A stretch of DNA of 64,000 nucleotides from CAYQMF01 sp964418595 (GCA_964418595.1 CAYQMF010000012.1:1-64000), one strand, 5' to 3'; positions 48,498-57,643 are shown, counted from the first letter of the stretch. Notes: a model not told the origin generated them from the sequence alone. Made by a program: numbers and translations.

Positions 48498-49121
48498 ATG
48501 GAGTTGCAGCTTGGCAAGCCCCTCGTGTTCCTGGACCTCGAGACCACCGGGCTCGACATCGCCACCGATCGGATCGTCGAGATCGGCCTCGTCCGCCTGA
48601 ATCCGGACGGACGGCGCGAACAGCTCGTCGAGCGCGTCGACCCCGGCATCGACATCCCGGAGCAGGCGGCGAAGGTGCACGGCATCCGCACGGAGGAAGT
48701 GCGAGGCCTGTTCGGCAAGCCGAAGCTGGGCCGCATCCTCGACCGGCTGGTCGCCTTCATCGGTGACGCGGATCTCGGCGGGTTCAACTCCATCGGCTTC
48801 GACCTTCCCCTGTGGCAGCAGGAGTGCCGCCGGCACGGTGGCGAGTTCGACCTCGGCACGCGCCGTCTCGTCGACGCCAAGATCGTGTTCAACGCGAAGG
48901 AGACCACGTGGGACCGCTTCCTCATGGGACCGCGCAACCTCACGGCGGCTGTCCGGCACTACTGCGGCCGCGATCTCGACGGCGCGCACTCGGCGGGCGC
49001 CGATGCCAACGCGACCATCGACGTGCTGCTGGCCCAGTTGCGCCGCTACCCCGACCTGCCGCGCGACCCCGCCGGGCTGCACGAGTTCTGCATGCGCGCC
49101 CGGGCGCTCGCCGAGGCGTGA
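48498..49121 (+). CDS. DnaQ-like 3'-5' exonuclease
   Basis: A 207-residue DEDD exonuclease. Exo I is FLDLETTGLD (Asp13, Glu15), Exo II is in GFNSIGFDLPL (Asn and Asp), Exo III is HSAGADANAT (His and Asp), the DEDDh pattern. VHGIRTEEV is also typical of DnaQ/RNase T-like domains. It lacks polymerase parts and may proofread or trim nucleic acids by itself. It lies 77 bp upstream of the acyl carrier protein and is probably not part of that pathway. Confidence 0.85.
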   Translation: MELQLGKPLVFLDLETTGLDIATDRIVEIGLVRLNPDGRREQLVERVDPGIDIPEQAAKVHGIRTEEVRGLFGKPKLGRILDRLVAFIGDADLGGFNSIGFDLPLWQQECRRHGGEFDLGTRRLVDAKIVFNAKETTWDRFLMGPRNLTAAVRHYCGRDLDGAHSAGADANATIDVLLAQLRRYPDLPRDPAGLHEFCMRARALAEA

Positions 49122-49198
49122 GCGGCAGGATCTTGCCAGGGGAAGCGCCGCTTCGCGGTTCACCACGACGTCACCAGACCTAGAATCCCCGCCCTCGC

Positions 49199-49471
49199 AT
49201 GGATCGCGTCCAAGTCGCCGAGATCAAGCAGTTGATCATCACGAGTCTCAACCTTCCCGGCGTCACCCCGGCCGACATCGTGGACGACGCGCCCCTGTTC
49301 GGCGCGGGCCTCGGCCTCGACTCCGTCGACGCGCTGGAGCTGGTCGTCGCGCTCGAGAAGGCATACGGCATCCAGATCGCCGACGATCAGGTGGGCCGGC
49401 AGGTGTTCGGCTCTGCCCAGGCGCTCGCCGACTTCGTCAACGCGCGGCTGAGTGCCGCCCCCGGGATGTGA
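49199..49471 (+). CDS. Acyl carrier protein
   Basis: A 90-residue acyl carrier protein. The phosphopantetheine attachment site is Ser42 in GLDSVDALEL, and flanking helices (IKQLIITSLNLPGV, LVVALEKAYGI) are as in type II systems. It is not the house-keeping AcpP setting: no fab genes surround it. Its stop overlaps the next GTG start (GTGA), so carrier and ketosynthase are coupled. A phosphopantetheinyl transferase must be supplied from elsewhere. Confidence 0.9.
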   Translation: MDRVQVAEIKQLIITSLNLPGVTPADIVDDAPLFGAGLGLDSVDALELVVALEKAYGIQIADDQVGRQVFGSAQALADFVNARLSAAPGM

Positions 49472-50691
49472 CCACCACGCGCCCGCTGCCCGAGGCTCGC
49501 CCGCCGGTCGCCATCACCGGCATCGGCGCGGTGTGCGGCTTCGGGAACGGGGTCGAACGGCTGCTCGCTGGGTTGCGCGCCGCGCAGCCGGCGATGACCG
49601 AGGTCTCGGTCTTCGCCGTCGAGGGTCATCGCACGCGCCTCGGCTCGCAAGTGCCGGACGCAGCGACGCAGGATCTCGATCCTGGTCTCAGCCGCGGCGA
49701 TCGCTTCGCGGTGCTCGCCGCGCGCGAGGCGGTGACCGACGCGGGGCTCGATGCGGCGCACCTGGGCGATGCCGGTGTGTTCCTCGGCAGCAGCAACGGC
49801 GGCCTCCTCGAGGGCGAGCGCTTCCTGCGCCGGCTGCGCGACGGCGATGCGCTCGGCCTGCGCACGGTCGCGTCGCACCAGAACAACGGACCCGGCGACG
49901 CGGTCGCCAAGGACCTCGGCGCACACGGCCCGGTCGTGACCAGCTCGTCGGCCTGTACGTCGGCGAACATGGCGCTGGCCTCCGCGCTCGACGCGCTGCG
50001 CGCGGGCGAATGCGAGGTCGCGATCGCGGGCGGCGCCGACGCGATGTGCGAGACGACGTATGCGGGCTTCAACTCGCTGCGGGCGGTCGATCCGGCGCCG
50101 GCGCAGCCCTTCCGCGCCGCGCGTGCCGGCCTCTCGATGGGCGAGGGCGCGGGCGTCCTCGTGCTCGAGACGCTCGCCCATGCGCGCGCGCGTGGCGCGA
50201 CGATCCTCGCCGAACTCGCCGGCGCCGGCGCGAGCTGCGACGCCCACCACATGTCGGCGCCCAAGGACGACGGCAGCGGTTCGCTGGCCGCGATGCAGCG
50301 GGCCCTCGCCGACGCGGGGGAAGCGCCGGCGGCGGTTGCCTTCATCAACGCGCACGGGACCGGCACTCCCCACAACGACGTCGCGGAGGCGCGCGCGCTG
50401 CGCGCCCTGTTCGGCGACTCGGTGGCGCGCATCCCGGTCACCTCGACCAAGAGTCTGGTCGGACATCTCCTCGGCGGCTGCGGCGGCCTCGAGGCCGTGG
50501 TCTGCGTGCTGGGCCTGCGACACGGCGAGGTCCACGCGACGGCGGGCGATGGTCCCGCCGACCCGGCGCTCGGCCTCGACCTGGTGCACGACGCCCCGCG
50601 CCGGCTCGAAGGCGCCCGCGTCGCCCTCTCCAACAACCTCGCCTTCGGCGGCAACAACTGCGCGCTGGTGATCCGCCTCACCGCCCCATGA
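49468..50691 (+). CDS. Beta-ketoacyl synthase (catalytically complete)
   Basis: A 407-residue ketosynthase of FabF/type II PKS size. The active triad is intact: Cys163 (SSACTSAN), His296 (NAHGTGTPHND) and His333 (LVGHLLGG). GMG-like glycine-rich turns and FGGNNCALV at the C-terminus complete the thiolase fold. It catalyses decarboxylative Claisen condensation on the adjacent acyl carrier protein. The GTG start overlaps the carrier stop, and its own stop overlaps the next ATG. Together with the inactive paralogue it looks like a KS-alpha/KS-beta pair. Confidence 0.9.
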   Translation: MTTTRPLPEARPPVAITGIGAVCGFGNGVERLLAGLRAAQPAMTEVSVFAVEGHRTRLGSQVPDAATQDLDPGLSRGDRFAVLAAREAVTDAGLDAAHLGDAGVFLGSSNGGLLEGERFLRRLRDGDALGLRTVASHQNNGPGDAVAKDLGAHGPVVTSSSACTSANMALASALDALRAGECEVAIAGGADAMCETTYAGFNSLRAVDPAPAQPFRAARAGLSMGEGAGVLVLETLAHARARGATILAELAGAGASCDAHHMSAPKDDGSGSLAAMQRALADAGEAPAAVAFINAHGTGTPHNDVAEARALRALFGDSVARIPVTSTKSLVGHLLGGCGGLEAVVCVLGLRHGEVHATAGDGPADPALGLDLVHDAPRRLEGARVALSNNLAFGGNNCALVIRLTAP

Positions 50692-51914
50692 GCGTCCCGG
50701 CGACAGTCGTGGTGACCGGAGTCGGCACCGTCGGCAACTTCGGCATCGGGCTCGATGCGCTCGGCGAGGCGCTCGCGCGCGGCGTGACGCCGACCTGCGA
50801 ACTCGACGACCCCAAAGGCTACCGCCGGCGTGGCTCGGTGACCCGCAAGGCCGGCTGCTCGCACTTCGACCTCGCCGAGTTCGTGTCCCCGGCAAAGGCC
50901 CGCCGCATGAGCGACCCGTCGCGGTTCGCGGTCGCCGCGGCACGCATGGCCCTCGCCCATGCGGGGCTCGCGGCCGACCCATTGCCCGACACCGTGCGCA
51001 GCGTGGCGATGGCGACCACGTTCGGCGCCGGCGTGTTCACGGAGCGCCTGCTCGCCGAAATCCTCGACTCCGGGCCGCGCGCGGCGTCGCCCTTCCTGTT
51101 CACCGACTGCGTCGCCAACGCGCCCGCCGGCCAGATCGCCATCGATCTCCACGCGCGCGGGCCGAACGCCACCGTCGTGCAGCGCGAGGCCGGCGGCGTG
51201 CTGGCCCTGATCGAGGCGAGCAACGACGTGGCGCTGGGGCGTGCTGATCTCGCCTTCGCCGGCCACGTCGACGAGATCGGCGCGCTCGTGCACGCGGTCC
51301 TCGCGCGCATGCGCGCCCTGTGCCCCGCCGACGCCGACCGCGAACTCCGCCCGCGTCCGTTCGACGCACGCCGCCGCGGCTTCGTCGCCGGCGAGGGCGC
51401 GACCGTGTGCGTCCTCGAGCGCGAAGCGTCGGCCCGTGCACGCGGCGCCACGCCGCTCGCGCGCGTGCGCGCGTGGGTGCGCGCCTTCGACCCCACCGCC
51501 CCGCGCGCCGCGTGGGGGCACGGTGCCGTCGCGCTCGGCGATCGTTTGCGACGCGGGCTCGCGCGCGCGGGCCTCGCCCCGACCGACATCCACGCCGTCG
51601 TCTGCAGCGCCTCGGGCGCCGTCGGCGGTGATCGCCTCGAAGCGGAGATCCTGCGCCACGTGTGGGGCGAGACGCTGCCGCCTCTGTTCGCACCCAAGGC
51701 CATCACCGGCGAGTACGGCGGCGGCAACCTCGGCGCCGCCTTCGCGATCCTCGCTGGCGCCAGCTCTGCCCTCCCCGCCGGCCTCACGGCGCCGATCCTC
51801 GGTGTCCGTCTGCACCAAGGCCCCCTGCCCACGACGGCGCGTCGGATCCTGCTGGCCGGCCTCGCGTCGGGCGGCGCGGCAGCCTGGCTCGTCCTCGAAC
51901 GCATCGCCTCATGA
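50688..51914 (+). CDS. Ketosynthase-like protein without catalytic residues (chain-length-factor-like)
   Basis: A 408-residue thiolase-fold paralogue of the preceding ketosynthase. Aligning the two, the nucleophilic Cys is replaced by Glu167 (VVQREAGG), the first His by Ser (CSASGA for NAHGTG) and the second His by Glu (ITGEYGGG for LVGHLLGG). Chain-length factors of type II polyketide synthases have Gln in place of Cys, in a very similar EQAGG context. It should heterodimerise with the active ketosynthase and set acyl chain length. Its stop overlaps the start of the halogenase-like gene. Confidence 0.82.
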   Translation: MSVPATVVVTGVGTVGNFGIGLDALGEALARGVTPTCELDDPKGYRRRGSVTRKAGCSHFDLAEFVSPAKARRMSDPSRFAVAAARMALAHAGLAADPLPDTVRSVAMATTFGAGVFTERLLAEILDSGPRAASPFLFTDCVANAPAGQIAIDLHARGPNATVVQREAGGVLALIEASNDVALGRADLAFAGHVDEIGALVHAVLARMRALCPADADRELRPRPFDARRRGFVAGEGATVCVLEREASARARGATPLARVRAWVRAFDPTAPRAAWGHGAVALGDRLRRGLARAGLAPTDIHAVVCSASGAVGGDRLEAEILRHVWGETLPPLFAPKAITGEYGGGNLGAAFAILAGASSALPAGLTAPILGVRLHQGPLPTTARRILLAGLASGGAAAWLVLERIAS

Positions 51915-53509
51915 AAGACCCGCTCGATGTCGCCATCCTCGGCGCCGGCCTCGCCGGCAGCCTGCTCGCGCGCCAGCTCCGCCGCCAGGTGCCCGGGCTG
52001 CGCGTCGCGCAGTTCGAACGCAACCCAGAGACTTCGTTCAAGGTCGGCGAGGCCACCGTCGAGCTGTTCGTGAACCACATGCTGCGGCGGCAGGGGTTGT
52101 CGACGTATCTGTACGAACAGCACCTGCCGAAGAACGGGCTGCGCTTCTTCTTCGACGACGAGACGCGCAGCACGCCGCTGGTCGGGATGACGGAGATGGG
52201 CACGCAGGCGCTGCCCTACCACCCGAGCTTCCAGCTCGACCGCCAGCGCCTGGAGAAGGACCTGCGCCGGATGAACACCGCCGCGGGCATCGACCTGCAG
52301 TTCGGCACCGTGCGCGACCTCGTCCTCGCCACCGACGGTGGCCTGCATCGCTTCGACGTCGAGGATGCCGCCGGCCGCCGCGCGTGTACGGCGCGCTGGG
52401 TGATCGACGCCACGGGTCGCTCGAGCCTCATCGCCAAGCACCGCGGCCTGCGCGTGCCGATCGCCGACCACGGCGTCGCCGCGTCATGGGCCCGCTATCG
52501 CAAGGTCGTCGACATCGACGGCATCGACGCGCCCGCGTTCCGCGCGCGCGTGCGCCACACGTCGAGACGACTCTCGACGATCCACTTCGTCTATCCGGGC
52601 TACTGGATCTGGTTCATCCCGCTCGGCGAGGACGTGATCAGCGTCGGCGTGGTGATGGACAAGCGCTGCCCGCACTACGACAAGAAGCTGCTGCAGGAGC
52701 AGGGCTTCCGCGCCTTCCTCGCCGAGCATCGCGCCATCGCCGATCTCCTCGCGCCCGCGGAGCTGATGGACTTCGTGGCCTATGGCCACCTCGCCTACGG
52801 CACGACCCGCGTGCTCGACGGTGCCGAGCGTTGGGCCACCACCGGCGAGGCGGCGGCGTTCACCGACCCGTTCTATTCGCCGGGCTCCGACTTCATCGCG
52901 CTGAGCAACGACTACATCACCGACCTGATCGAGCGCGAGGCCCGCGGTGAGGACGCGGCTGCGCTCCGCGAGCGCAGCGAGCTGTACGACCAGTACCTGC
53001 GCTACCGCTACGAGGCCAACCTGCTCCTGTACCGCGACCAGTACGTCGCGTTCGGCTGCTACCCGCTGCTGCGCCTCAAGTGGGAGCTGGACATCCTGTG
53101 CTACTACGACCTGTGGTTGCACGCCTACATGCTCGACCATCACCTCGACCTCGAGCGGGTGAAGAGCGACCTGCGCGAGAAGACCTTCGTCCTCGAGGCG
53201 CTGGGCCACTTCGGTCGCCTGTTCGCGCACGCCGGGCGGCACCTGCAGGCGAGCGGTGCCTACTTCGCGCAGAACACCGGCGTGTTCGCCGAGCCGCTCG
53301 AGAACGTCGGCTGCGTCAAGCACGTCGGCCTGCCGACGACGAGCCAGGCGTTCACCACCAAACGCGTGCTGGGCATCTTCCAGAGCGTGCGCGACGGCAC
53401 GTTCGCGCTGCTCGGCATCGAGCCGACGTGCCGCAAGCCGACCTTCTCCGACTACGTCACCGGCCGCGCGTTCGCGCCGGTGCTCACCGCGCAGCCGACC
53501 GCGGTGTAA
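51911..53509 (+). CDS. Flavin-dependent halogenase-family enzyme
   Basis: A 532-residue FAD protein. GAGLAG (11-16) is the dinucleotide-binding motif. KVGEAT (44-49) and Lys74 in PKNGLRF align with the substrate-tunnel region of tryptophan halogenases, where the catalytic Lys sits in KLAIRF. WxWxIP (Trp232, Trp234, Ile236, Pro237) is the halogenase signature. FTDPFYSPGSDF is the second FAD site region. Members act on free or carrier-bound aromatic substrates, using a flavin reductase; some relatives only oxidise. Overlap with the ketosynthase pair suggests it tailors the same product. Confidence 0.8.
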   Translation: MKDPLDVAILGAGLAGSLLARQLRRQVPGLRVAQFERNPETSFKVGEATVELFVNHMLRRQGLSTYLYEQHLPKNGLRFFFDDETRSTPLVGMTEMGTQALPYHPSFQLDRQRLEKDLRRMNTAAGIDLQFGTVRDLVLATDGGLHRFDVEDAAGRRACTARWVIDATGRSSLIAKHRGLRVPIADHGVAASWARYRKVVDIDGIDAPAFRARVRHTSRRLSTIHFVYPGYWIWFIPLGEDVISVGVVMDKRCPHYDKKLLQEQGFRAFLAEHRAIADLLAPAELMDFVAYGHLAYGTTRVLDGAERWATTGEAAAFTDPFYSPGSDFIALSNDYITDLIEREARGEDAAALRERSELYDQYLRYRYEANLLLYRDQYVAFGCYPLLRLKWELDILCYYDLWLHAYMLDHHLDLERVKSDLREKTFVLEALGHFGRLFAHAGRHLQASGAYFAQNTGVFAEPLENVGCVKHVGLPTTSQAFTTKRVLGIFQSVRDGTFALLGIEPTCRKPTFSDYVTGRAFAPVLTAQPTAV

Positions 53510-54256
53510 TCACTTGCCGGTCGACGGCAGCGTCTGCTTCGGATCCGCCGTGGCTCCTTCGCTGGCCGCCGGCTCCGGGATCTTCTGCTCGATGACGCGC
53601 GTGCCCTCCGGCACCTTCAGCTCGAAGGTCTCCGCCGCGGGTTCCTTCGGGGTCTGCACGTCGCTCAGTTCGACCTCCACTACGTCGCCGCGCGGATCCG
53701 TGTAGCCGAAGCCGCACAGGCGTCCGGTCGCCGCGTCGATGTAGAGCGAGACCTGCGCCGCCACGCCGCGCGTCTTCTTGTCGGTGGGCACGAGGCGCAC
53801 CCGACGCACGCCCGCGCGATCCGCGACCGGCTCGCTGCCCGCGATCGCGAACCGCTCCTTCAGCTTCGTCTCCGTGAGCGCCAGCGCATCGAAGAGCAGC
53901 CGCGGCATCTCGTCCGACGGCAGCACGAAGCGTTCGAGGCGCGCCTGCTCCGGGCGGTAGACCTCGTAGTGGCGCGTGTCGAGCCGGATCACCGCCACGC
54001 GCGGCGCCGCGACCCGGAACACGACGCACCCCGGCTCGCGCCGGAACGCCATCGCGCCACTGGACTCGAGCGGCTTCTTCACGAGCTTCGTCGTGCGCCG
54101 CTGCACGTAGCTCGCCGTGATATGCGCGACCTCCGCGTGCGCCTTCGCGAGCCGCTGCAGGAGAGCGGTGCCCTCGGCGACGCCGTCGGAGACGCCCTGC
54201 TCCTGGGCGGGGAGGAGCGACAGCGAGACGGCGAGGATCAGCGCGCGGCACACCAT
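53510..54256 (-). CDS. LolA-like periplasmic lipoprotein/lipid carrier
   Basis: A 248-residue exported protein (signal peptide MVCRALILAVSLSLLPAQ) with the LolA layout: HITASYVQRRTTKLVKKPLESSG, then CVVFRVAAPRVAVIRLD, and a C-terminal ATGRLCGFGYTDPRGD strand pair. Homologues accompany aryl-polyene and other lipid loci, where they ferry the product from the inner membrane. It converges on the halogenase gene (stops adjacent at 53509/53510) and is oriented with the MMPL exporter upstream. Confidence 0.7.
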   Translation of the reverse strand: MVCRALILAVSLSLLPAQEQGVSDGVAEGTALLQRLAKAHAEVAHITASYVQRRTTKLVKKPLESSGAMAFRREPGCVVFRVAAPRVAVIRLDTRHYEVYRPEQARLERFVLPSDEMPRLLFDALALTETKLKERFAIAGSEPVADRAGVRRVRLVPTDKKTRGVAAQVSLYIDAATGRLCGFGYTDPRGDVVEVELSDVQTPKEPAAETFELKVPEGTRVIEQKIPEPAASEGATADPKQTLPSTGK

Positions 54257-54452
54257 GCGGGCCGCGATCGTAGCCGCAGCCGCCGGAGCGAGCGCAGACC
54301 CCGATCGGGTCCCGTCCGGCACCTTCCCCAACCTCGGGGCGGGCCTGCTCGGCATCCGGCTCTTCGTGCAGGCGTGGACCTCCGACCCTGGCGCCAACTC
54401 GCTCGGCGTCGTGGTGTCGAACGCGGGCGAGGCCGTGATCGGGCGGAACTGA
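54255..54452 (+). pseudogene. C-terminal scrap of a secreted protein
   Basis: A 65-codon plus-strand frame ending GANSLGVVVSNAGEAVIG. This resembles the terminal module of planctomycete secreted proteins (a PNLGAGLLG strand, then a final beta strand), as in the exported proteins elsewhere in the window. There is no signal peptide or N-terminal domain, so it is a leftover end or chance resemblance. It lies in the 332-bp gap between the LolA-like and MMPL genes. The remaining part of that gap, 54453-54588, shows nothing I can interpret. Confidence 0.35.
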
Positions 54453-54588
54453 TGCAACGGCTGGGCTTCGAAGGCATCGAGCAGCCGACCCCGGGCGGCG
54501 ACGTAGCGGGACTCAGGTACGGGGCAGCCACGAGCAAGCGATGCCAGTCCGCTTGTTCCCGCACCAGGAAACTCCTCACCGGAGGAAA

Positions 54589-56982
54589 CTAGCGACGCGC
54601 GGCCTTCCCGCCCAACCACCGCGCCAACGGCACCAGCACCAGCGCACTGCAGGCCCAGCTCGCGAGCACGCCGATCAGCGCGATCAGGCCCAACGACGCG
54701 AGCCCGGGACTGCTCGATGTCACCAGCGAACCGAACGCCAGTGCGGTCGTCGCCGAGGTCCGCCACACCGCGACCCCGGTCTCCCCCAGCGGCGCGCGGA
54801 GGCCGGCGCTGCCGAGGCGGCTCGCGATGTGGATGCCGTCATCGACCCCGATCCCGATGAGGAAGGGCACGACCACGAAGTTGGCCAGGTTGAGCGACAC
54901 GTCGAGGAGCGACAGCATGCCCACCGTGATGCCGGTGCCGAGCAACACCGGGACCACGGCCAGCAGCCCGAGCCAGTGCCCGCGCAGGAGCAGCAGGGTG
55001 ACCGCCACAACGATAGCGAGCGACGCGAGCGCGCAGGTACGGAGGTCGTGCACGAGCACCTGTCGCACCTGACGCATGAGCGTGTACGAGCCGAAGCTGC
55101 CGACCGCGTCGCCGAACTCCCCGCGCACCGCCGTCTTGAACTCATCCCAGTCTCGCTCGCTCCGCACGGCCCGCCGCGGGTAGCAGAAGAGCGCCACGCG
55201 CGAGGCCTCGGCATGCGCGACGACGAAGCGCTCCGCGATCGGCGCGGGGTCCGCCTGCAGGAGCGCGTCCCAGCGGCGCAGGCTCGCGTCGAACTCTGCG
55301 GGCGTGAACCCCAGGTCGTCGAGGTCTTGCCGCGCCGCCTCGACCCACCCTCGAGTCGCGCGCCGCACCTCCGCCACCTCGGCGCGGGTCGCCGGGCTCG
55401 CGAGGTTGTGCAGCGGTCCGTCGACGAACGCCAGGAACCCCGTCGCGCGCAGGTTGGCGACGCCCTCTCCCAGGTTCGACGGGGGCGCGGTTGGATCGAC
55501 GAGCAGCGTCACGGGCAGCGGCGAGAAGCCGAGCTTCTGCTCCAGGTGCACGCGCGTGGTGGCCGCGGCGCTCGTGCGCGGGCTCAGCGCATCCGCGTCG
55601 ACGTCGAAGTGCAGGCCGTGCCCGAAGGTCTCGACCCACCCGAGCACGCCGGCCACGATCAGCACCACCGCCACGACCCCACCGGCCCGACCGTTGACGA
55701 CGCGCTCGCCGACGCGCGCAACTGTGCTCGCCGGCGTGCGCAGGCGGCCCAGGCGCGGCCACGACAGCAGCATCGGCGTGAGCACGAACGTCAGGACCAG
55801 CGCCAGCACGAGGCCCATCGACAGCAATGCCCCGAACCCGACGAGGCCGGCGAAGTCGCCCGTCGCCAGCGACAGGAAGGCACCGACCGTCGTGAGCACT
55901 CCCAGCAGGACCGGCAGACCGATCCCGCGCGCCGTCCGTTCCGTCGCGAGCCGATGCGACGCACCGGGCACCTCTCGTTCCACGCCATAGCGCGCCAGGT
56001 AGTGGACGCTGAAGTCGACGCCGAGCCCGACGAGCACGGCCGCCGCACCCACCGCGATCACGTTGAACGGGCCGAAGCACGCGCTCGCCAACGGCAGGGT
56101 CCACAGCACCGCGAGGCACGTCGGCAGCAGCACGAGGATCGGCGCGAGCCACGAGCCGAGCACCCAGGCGAGGTACAGCCCCACGAAGACCGAGCTGCTG
56201 ACCGACGACCAGATCAGGTCGCCCTGCATGCGCCCGGCCTGTTCGCGCGCCACCACGTAGCCGCCCCAGAGATCGCAGGTCTCGCCCGCGATGCGCGTCT
56301 CGACGTCGGCGAGCAGCGCACGCGAGAACGTCGCATCGTACGGCGGCCGCCGACCCACCACGCGCAGGACGCCGACGCTGCCGTCGGCCAGGATCAGCCG
56401 GTCGGTGCCGGTGGCGAGCGGCACCGGCATCGCCGAGGTCGCCGCCGCATGCAGGAGCCCGCGCAGGTCGAGCGGGTCGGCCAGCGCGAGGTCGCGCCCG
56501 CCGAGCGGATCACTCGCGATCTCGTCGAGAAGACGCGCGAGAGTCGCGCGGCGTTCGGTCGTCAGCCGCGCCTGCACGCGCGCGCGCGCCTGCGCGTCGA
56601 GCGACCACAACGGCGCGGGCGCCGCGGCGATCCCGCCGGCCCCCAGCAGTTCGTCGCGCGTCGCGTCGACGCGTTCCACGTACTCCGACTCGCGCAGGCT
56701 CACAGCCAGGCGCGCCATGCGTGCCTCGACGTCGTGCACGCCCTGCCCGCTCACCGCCACGAGCAGCGTGCGCCCGCCGGCGGTCCGGGCCTCGAGATCG
56801 CGGAACAAGCGCACTTCCGGGCTCGGGGGGAGCATGCGCGAGATGTCGGGCTCGATCGCGAACCCGCGCACGCCCATGACCGCGCCGCACGTGGCGACGA
56901 CCAGCCCGACCAGAACCGCTCCACGCCAGCGCAAGCCGAGGTCGGCGAGCGCAGCGAATGCACGCGCGACCAACTCAGCCAC
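54589..56982 (-). CDS. MMPL/RND-superfamily exporter
   Basis: A 797-residue RND-type transporter of the MMPL/HpnN kind: one N-terminal helix (about 22-42), a periplasmic domain (to about 240), five helices around 250-420, another (about 440-460), a second periplasmic domain, and five helices around 650-790. VLVGLGVDFSVHYLARYG and FLIGIGVDDGIHI are the conserved proton-path segments of the two halves. The GTG start overlaps the preceding gene by 8 bp. Such proteins export lipids, hopanoids or aryl polyenes to the outer envelope. With the LolA-like gene it forms an export route for the nearby ketosynthase product. Confidence 0.9.
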   Translation of the reverse strand: MAELVARAFAALADLGLRWRGAVLVGLVVATCGAVMGVRGFAIEPDISRMLPPSPEVRLFRDLEARTAGGRTLLVAVSGQGVHDVEARMARLAVSLRESEYVERVDATRDELLGAGGIAAAPAPLWSLDAQARARVQARLTTERRATLARLLDEIASDPLGGRDLALADPLDLRGLLHAAATSAMPVPLATGTDRLILADGSVGVLRVVGRRPPYDATFSRALLADVETRIAGETCDLWGGYVVAREQAGRMQGDLIWSSVSSSVFVGLYLAWVLGSWLAPILVLLPTCLAVLWTLPLASACFGPFNVIAVGAAAVLVGLGVDFSVHYLARYGVEREVPGASHRLATERTARGIGLPVLLGVLTTVGAFLSLATGDFAGLVGFGALLSMGLVLALVLTFVLTPMLLSWPRLGRLRTPASTVARVGERVVNGRAGGVVAVVLIVAGVLGWVETFGHGLHFDVDADALSPRTSAAATTRVHLEQKLGFSPLPVTLLVDPTAPPSNLGEGVANLRATGFLAFVDGPLHNLASPATRAEVAEVRRATRGWVEAARQDLDDLGFTPAEFDASLRRWDALLQADPAPIAERFVVAHAEASRVALFCYPRRAVRSERDWDEFKTAVRGEFGDAVGSFGSYTLMRQVRQVLVHDLRTCALASLAIVVAVTLLLLRGHWLGLLAVVPVLLGTGITVGMLSLLDVSLNLANFVVVPFLIGIGVDDGIHIASRLGSAGLRAPLGETGVAVWRTSATTALAFGSLVTSSSPGLASLGLIALIGVLASWACSALVLVPLARWLGGKAARR

Positions 56983-57643
56983 CCCCCCGCAACGCGAAGT
57001 CGGCGTCGGTCAGATCATCGGCCGCCTCCCGCTCCCGCACCCGCGCACGGAGCGAGAAGCCCGGGCCGTCGACCTCGCCCCGGTCGGTCGCGAGGCGATC
57101 GCGCCAGGTGACCGGGCCGTAGTGGAAGGTGCGTGCGCCGACTCCGGCGGAGCCGAACTCCGCGTCGGTCAGCGTGACCCCCGGGAACAGACCGGTGAGC
57201 TCGAGGCGCGGCGGGTTGCCTTCCGTCCAACAGCGCACGCGTGCCGGATCGAGGCGCGCGCGCTGCTCGAGGAGCGTGATCCCGAACAGCAGTCCGAGCG
57301 CCGGCGGCGGATCGCCCTCTGCCCCGCGCCACTCGGCGACGCCGCTGCCGTGCAGGAACGCGGCCACCCTCCCGGGCTCGGCGACGACGTCGAGGATCGG
57401 CGCGCCAAGTTCCGGCAGCAGTTGCACGCGCACCGCGGGGGGCGAAACGCGCGCGATCAGGACCGCGTCGAACAGGCCCGACAGGTTCGGCGATGCGAGT
57501 TCCACCTCCAGCACGACGCGCTCGCCGTGCGCCGACGCACCGGGGATCGCGCCGAGGCGGGCAGCGAGGTCTGCCGGCACCGCCCCGCAGCACGCGGCGG
57601 CGCCGAGGCACGCGAGCCGAGCCAGCCGGGAGGAGGTGGACAT
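56975..57643 (-). CDS. Small envelope protein upstream of the exporter
   Basis: A 222-residue protein with a weak export signal (LARLACLGAAACCGAVPA); a lipobox at the double cysteine is possible. The mature part is beta-rich (VVLEVELASPNLSGLFDAVLIA, ILDVVAEPGRVAAFLHG), which recalls LolB or DUF3261-type lipoproteins found in aryl-polyene loci, though I cannot confirm membership. It overlaps the MMPL gene by 8 bp and heads the minus-strand export operon. Confidence 0.6.
   Translation of the reverse strand: MSTSSRLARLACLGAAACCGAVPADLAARLGAIPGASAHGERVVLEVELASPNLSGLFDAVLIARVSPPAVRVQLLPELGAPILDVVAEPGRVAAFLHGSGVAEWRGAEGDPPPALGLLFGITLLEQRARLDPARVRCWTEGNPPRLELTGLFPGVTLTDAEFGSAGVGARTFHYGPVTWRDRLATDRGEVDGPGFSLRARVREREAADDLTDADFALRGGG

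Noticed and set aside
54541..57111. Plus-strand 856-codon frame opposite the MMPL gene
   Set aside because: Composition dominated by Arg, Gln and His repeats, typical of an antisense frame of a membrane protein; no domain.
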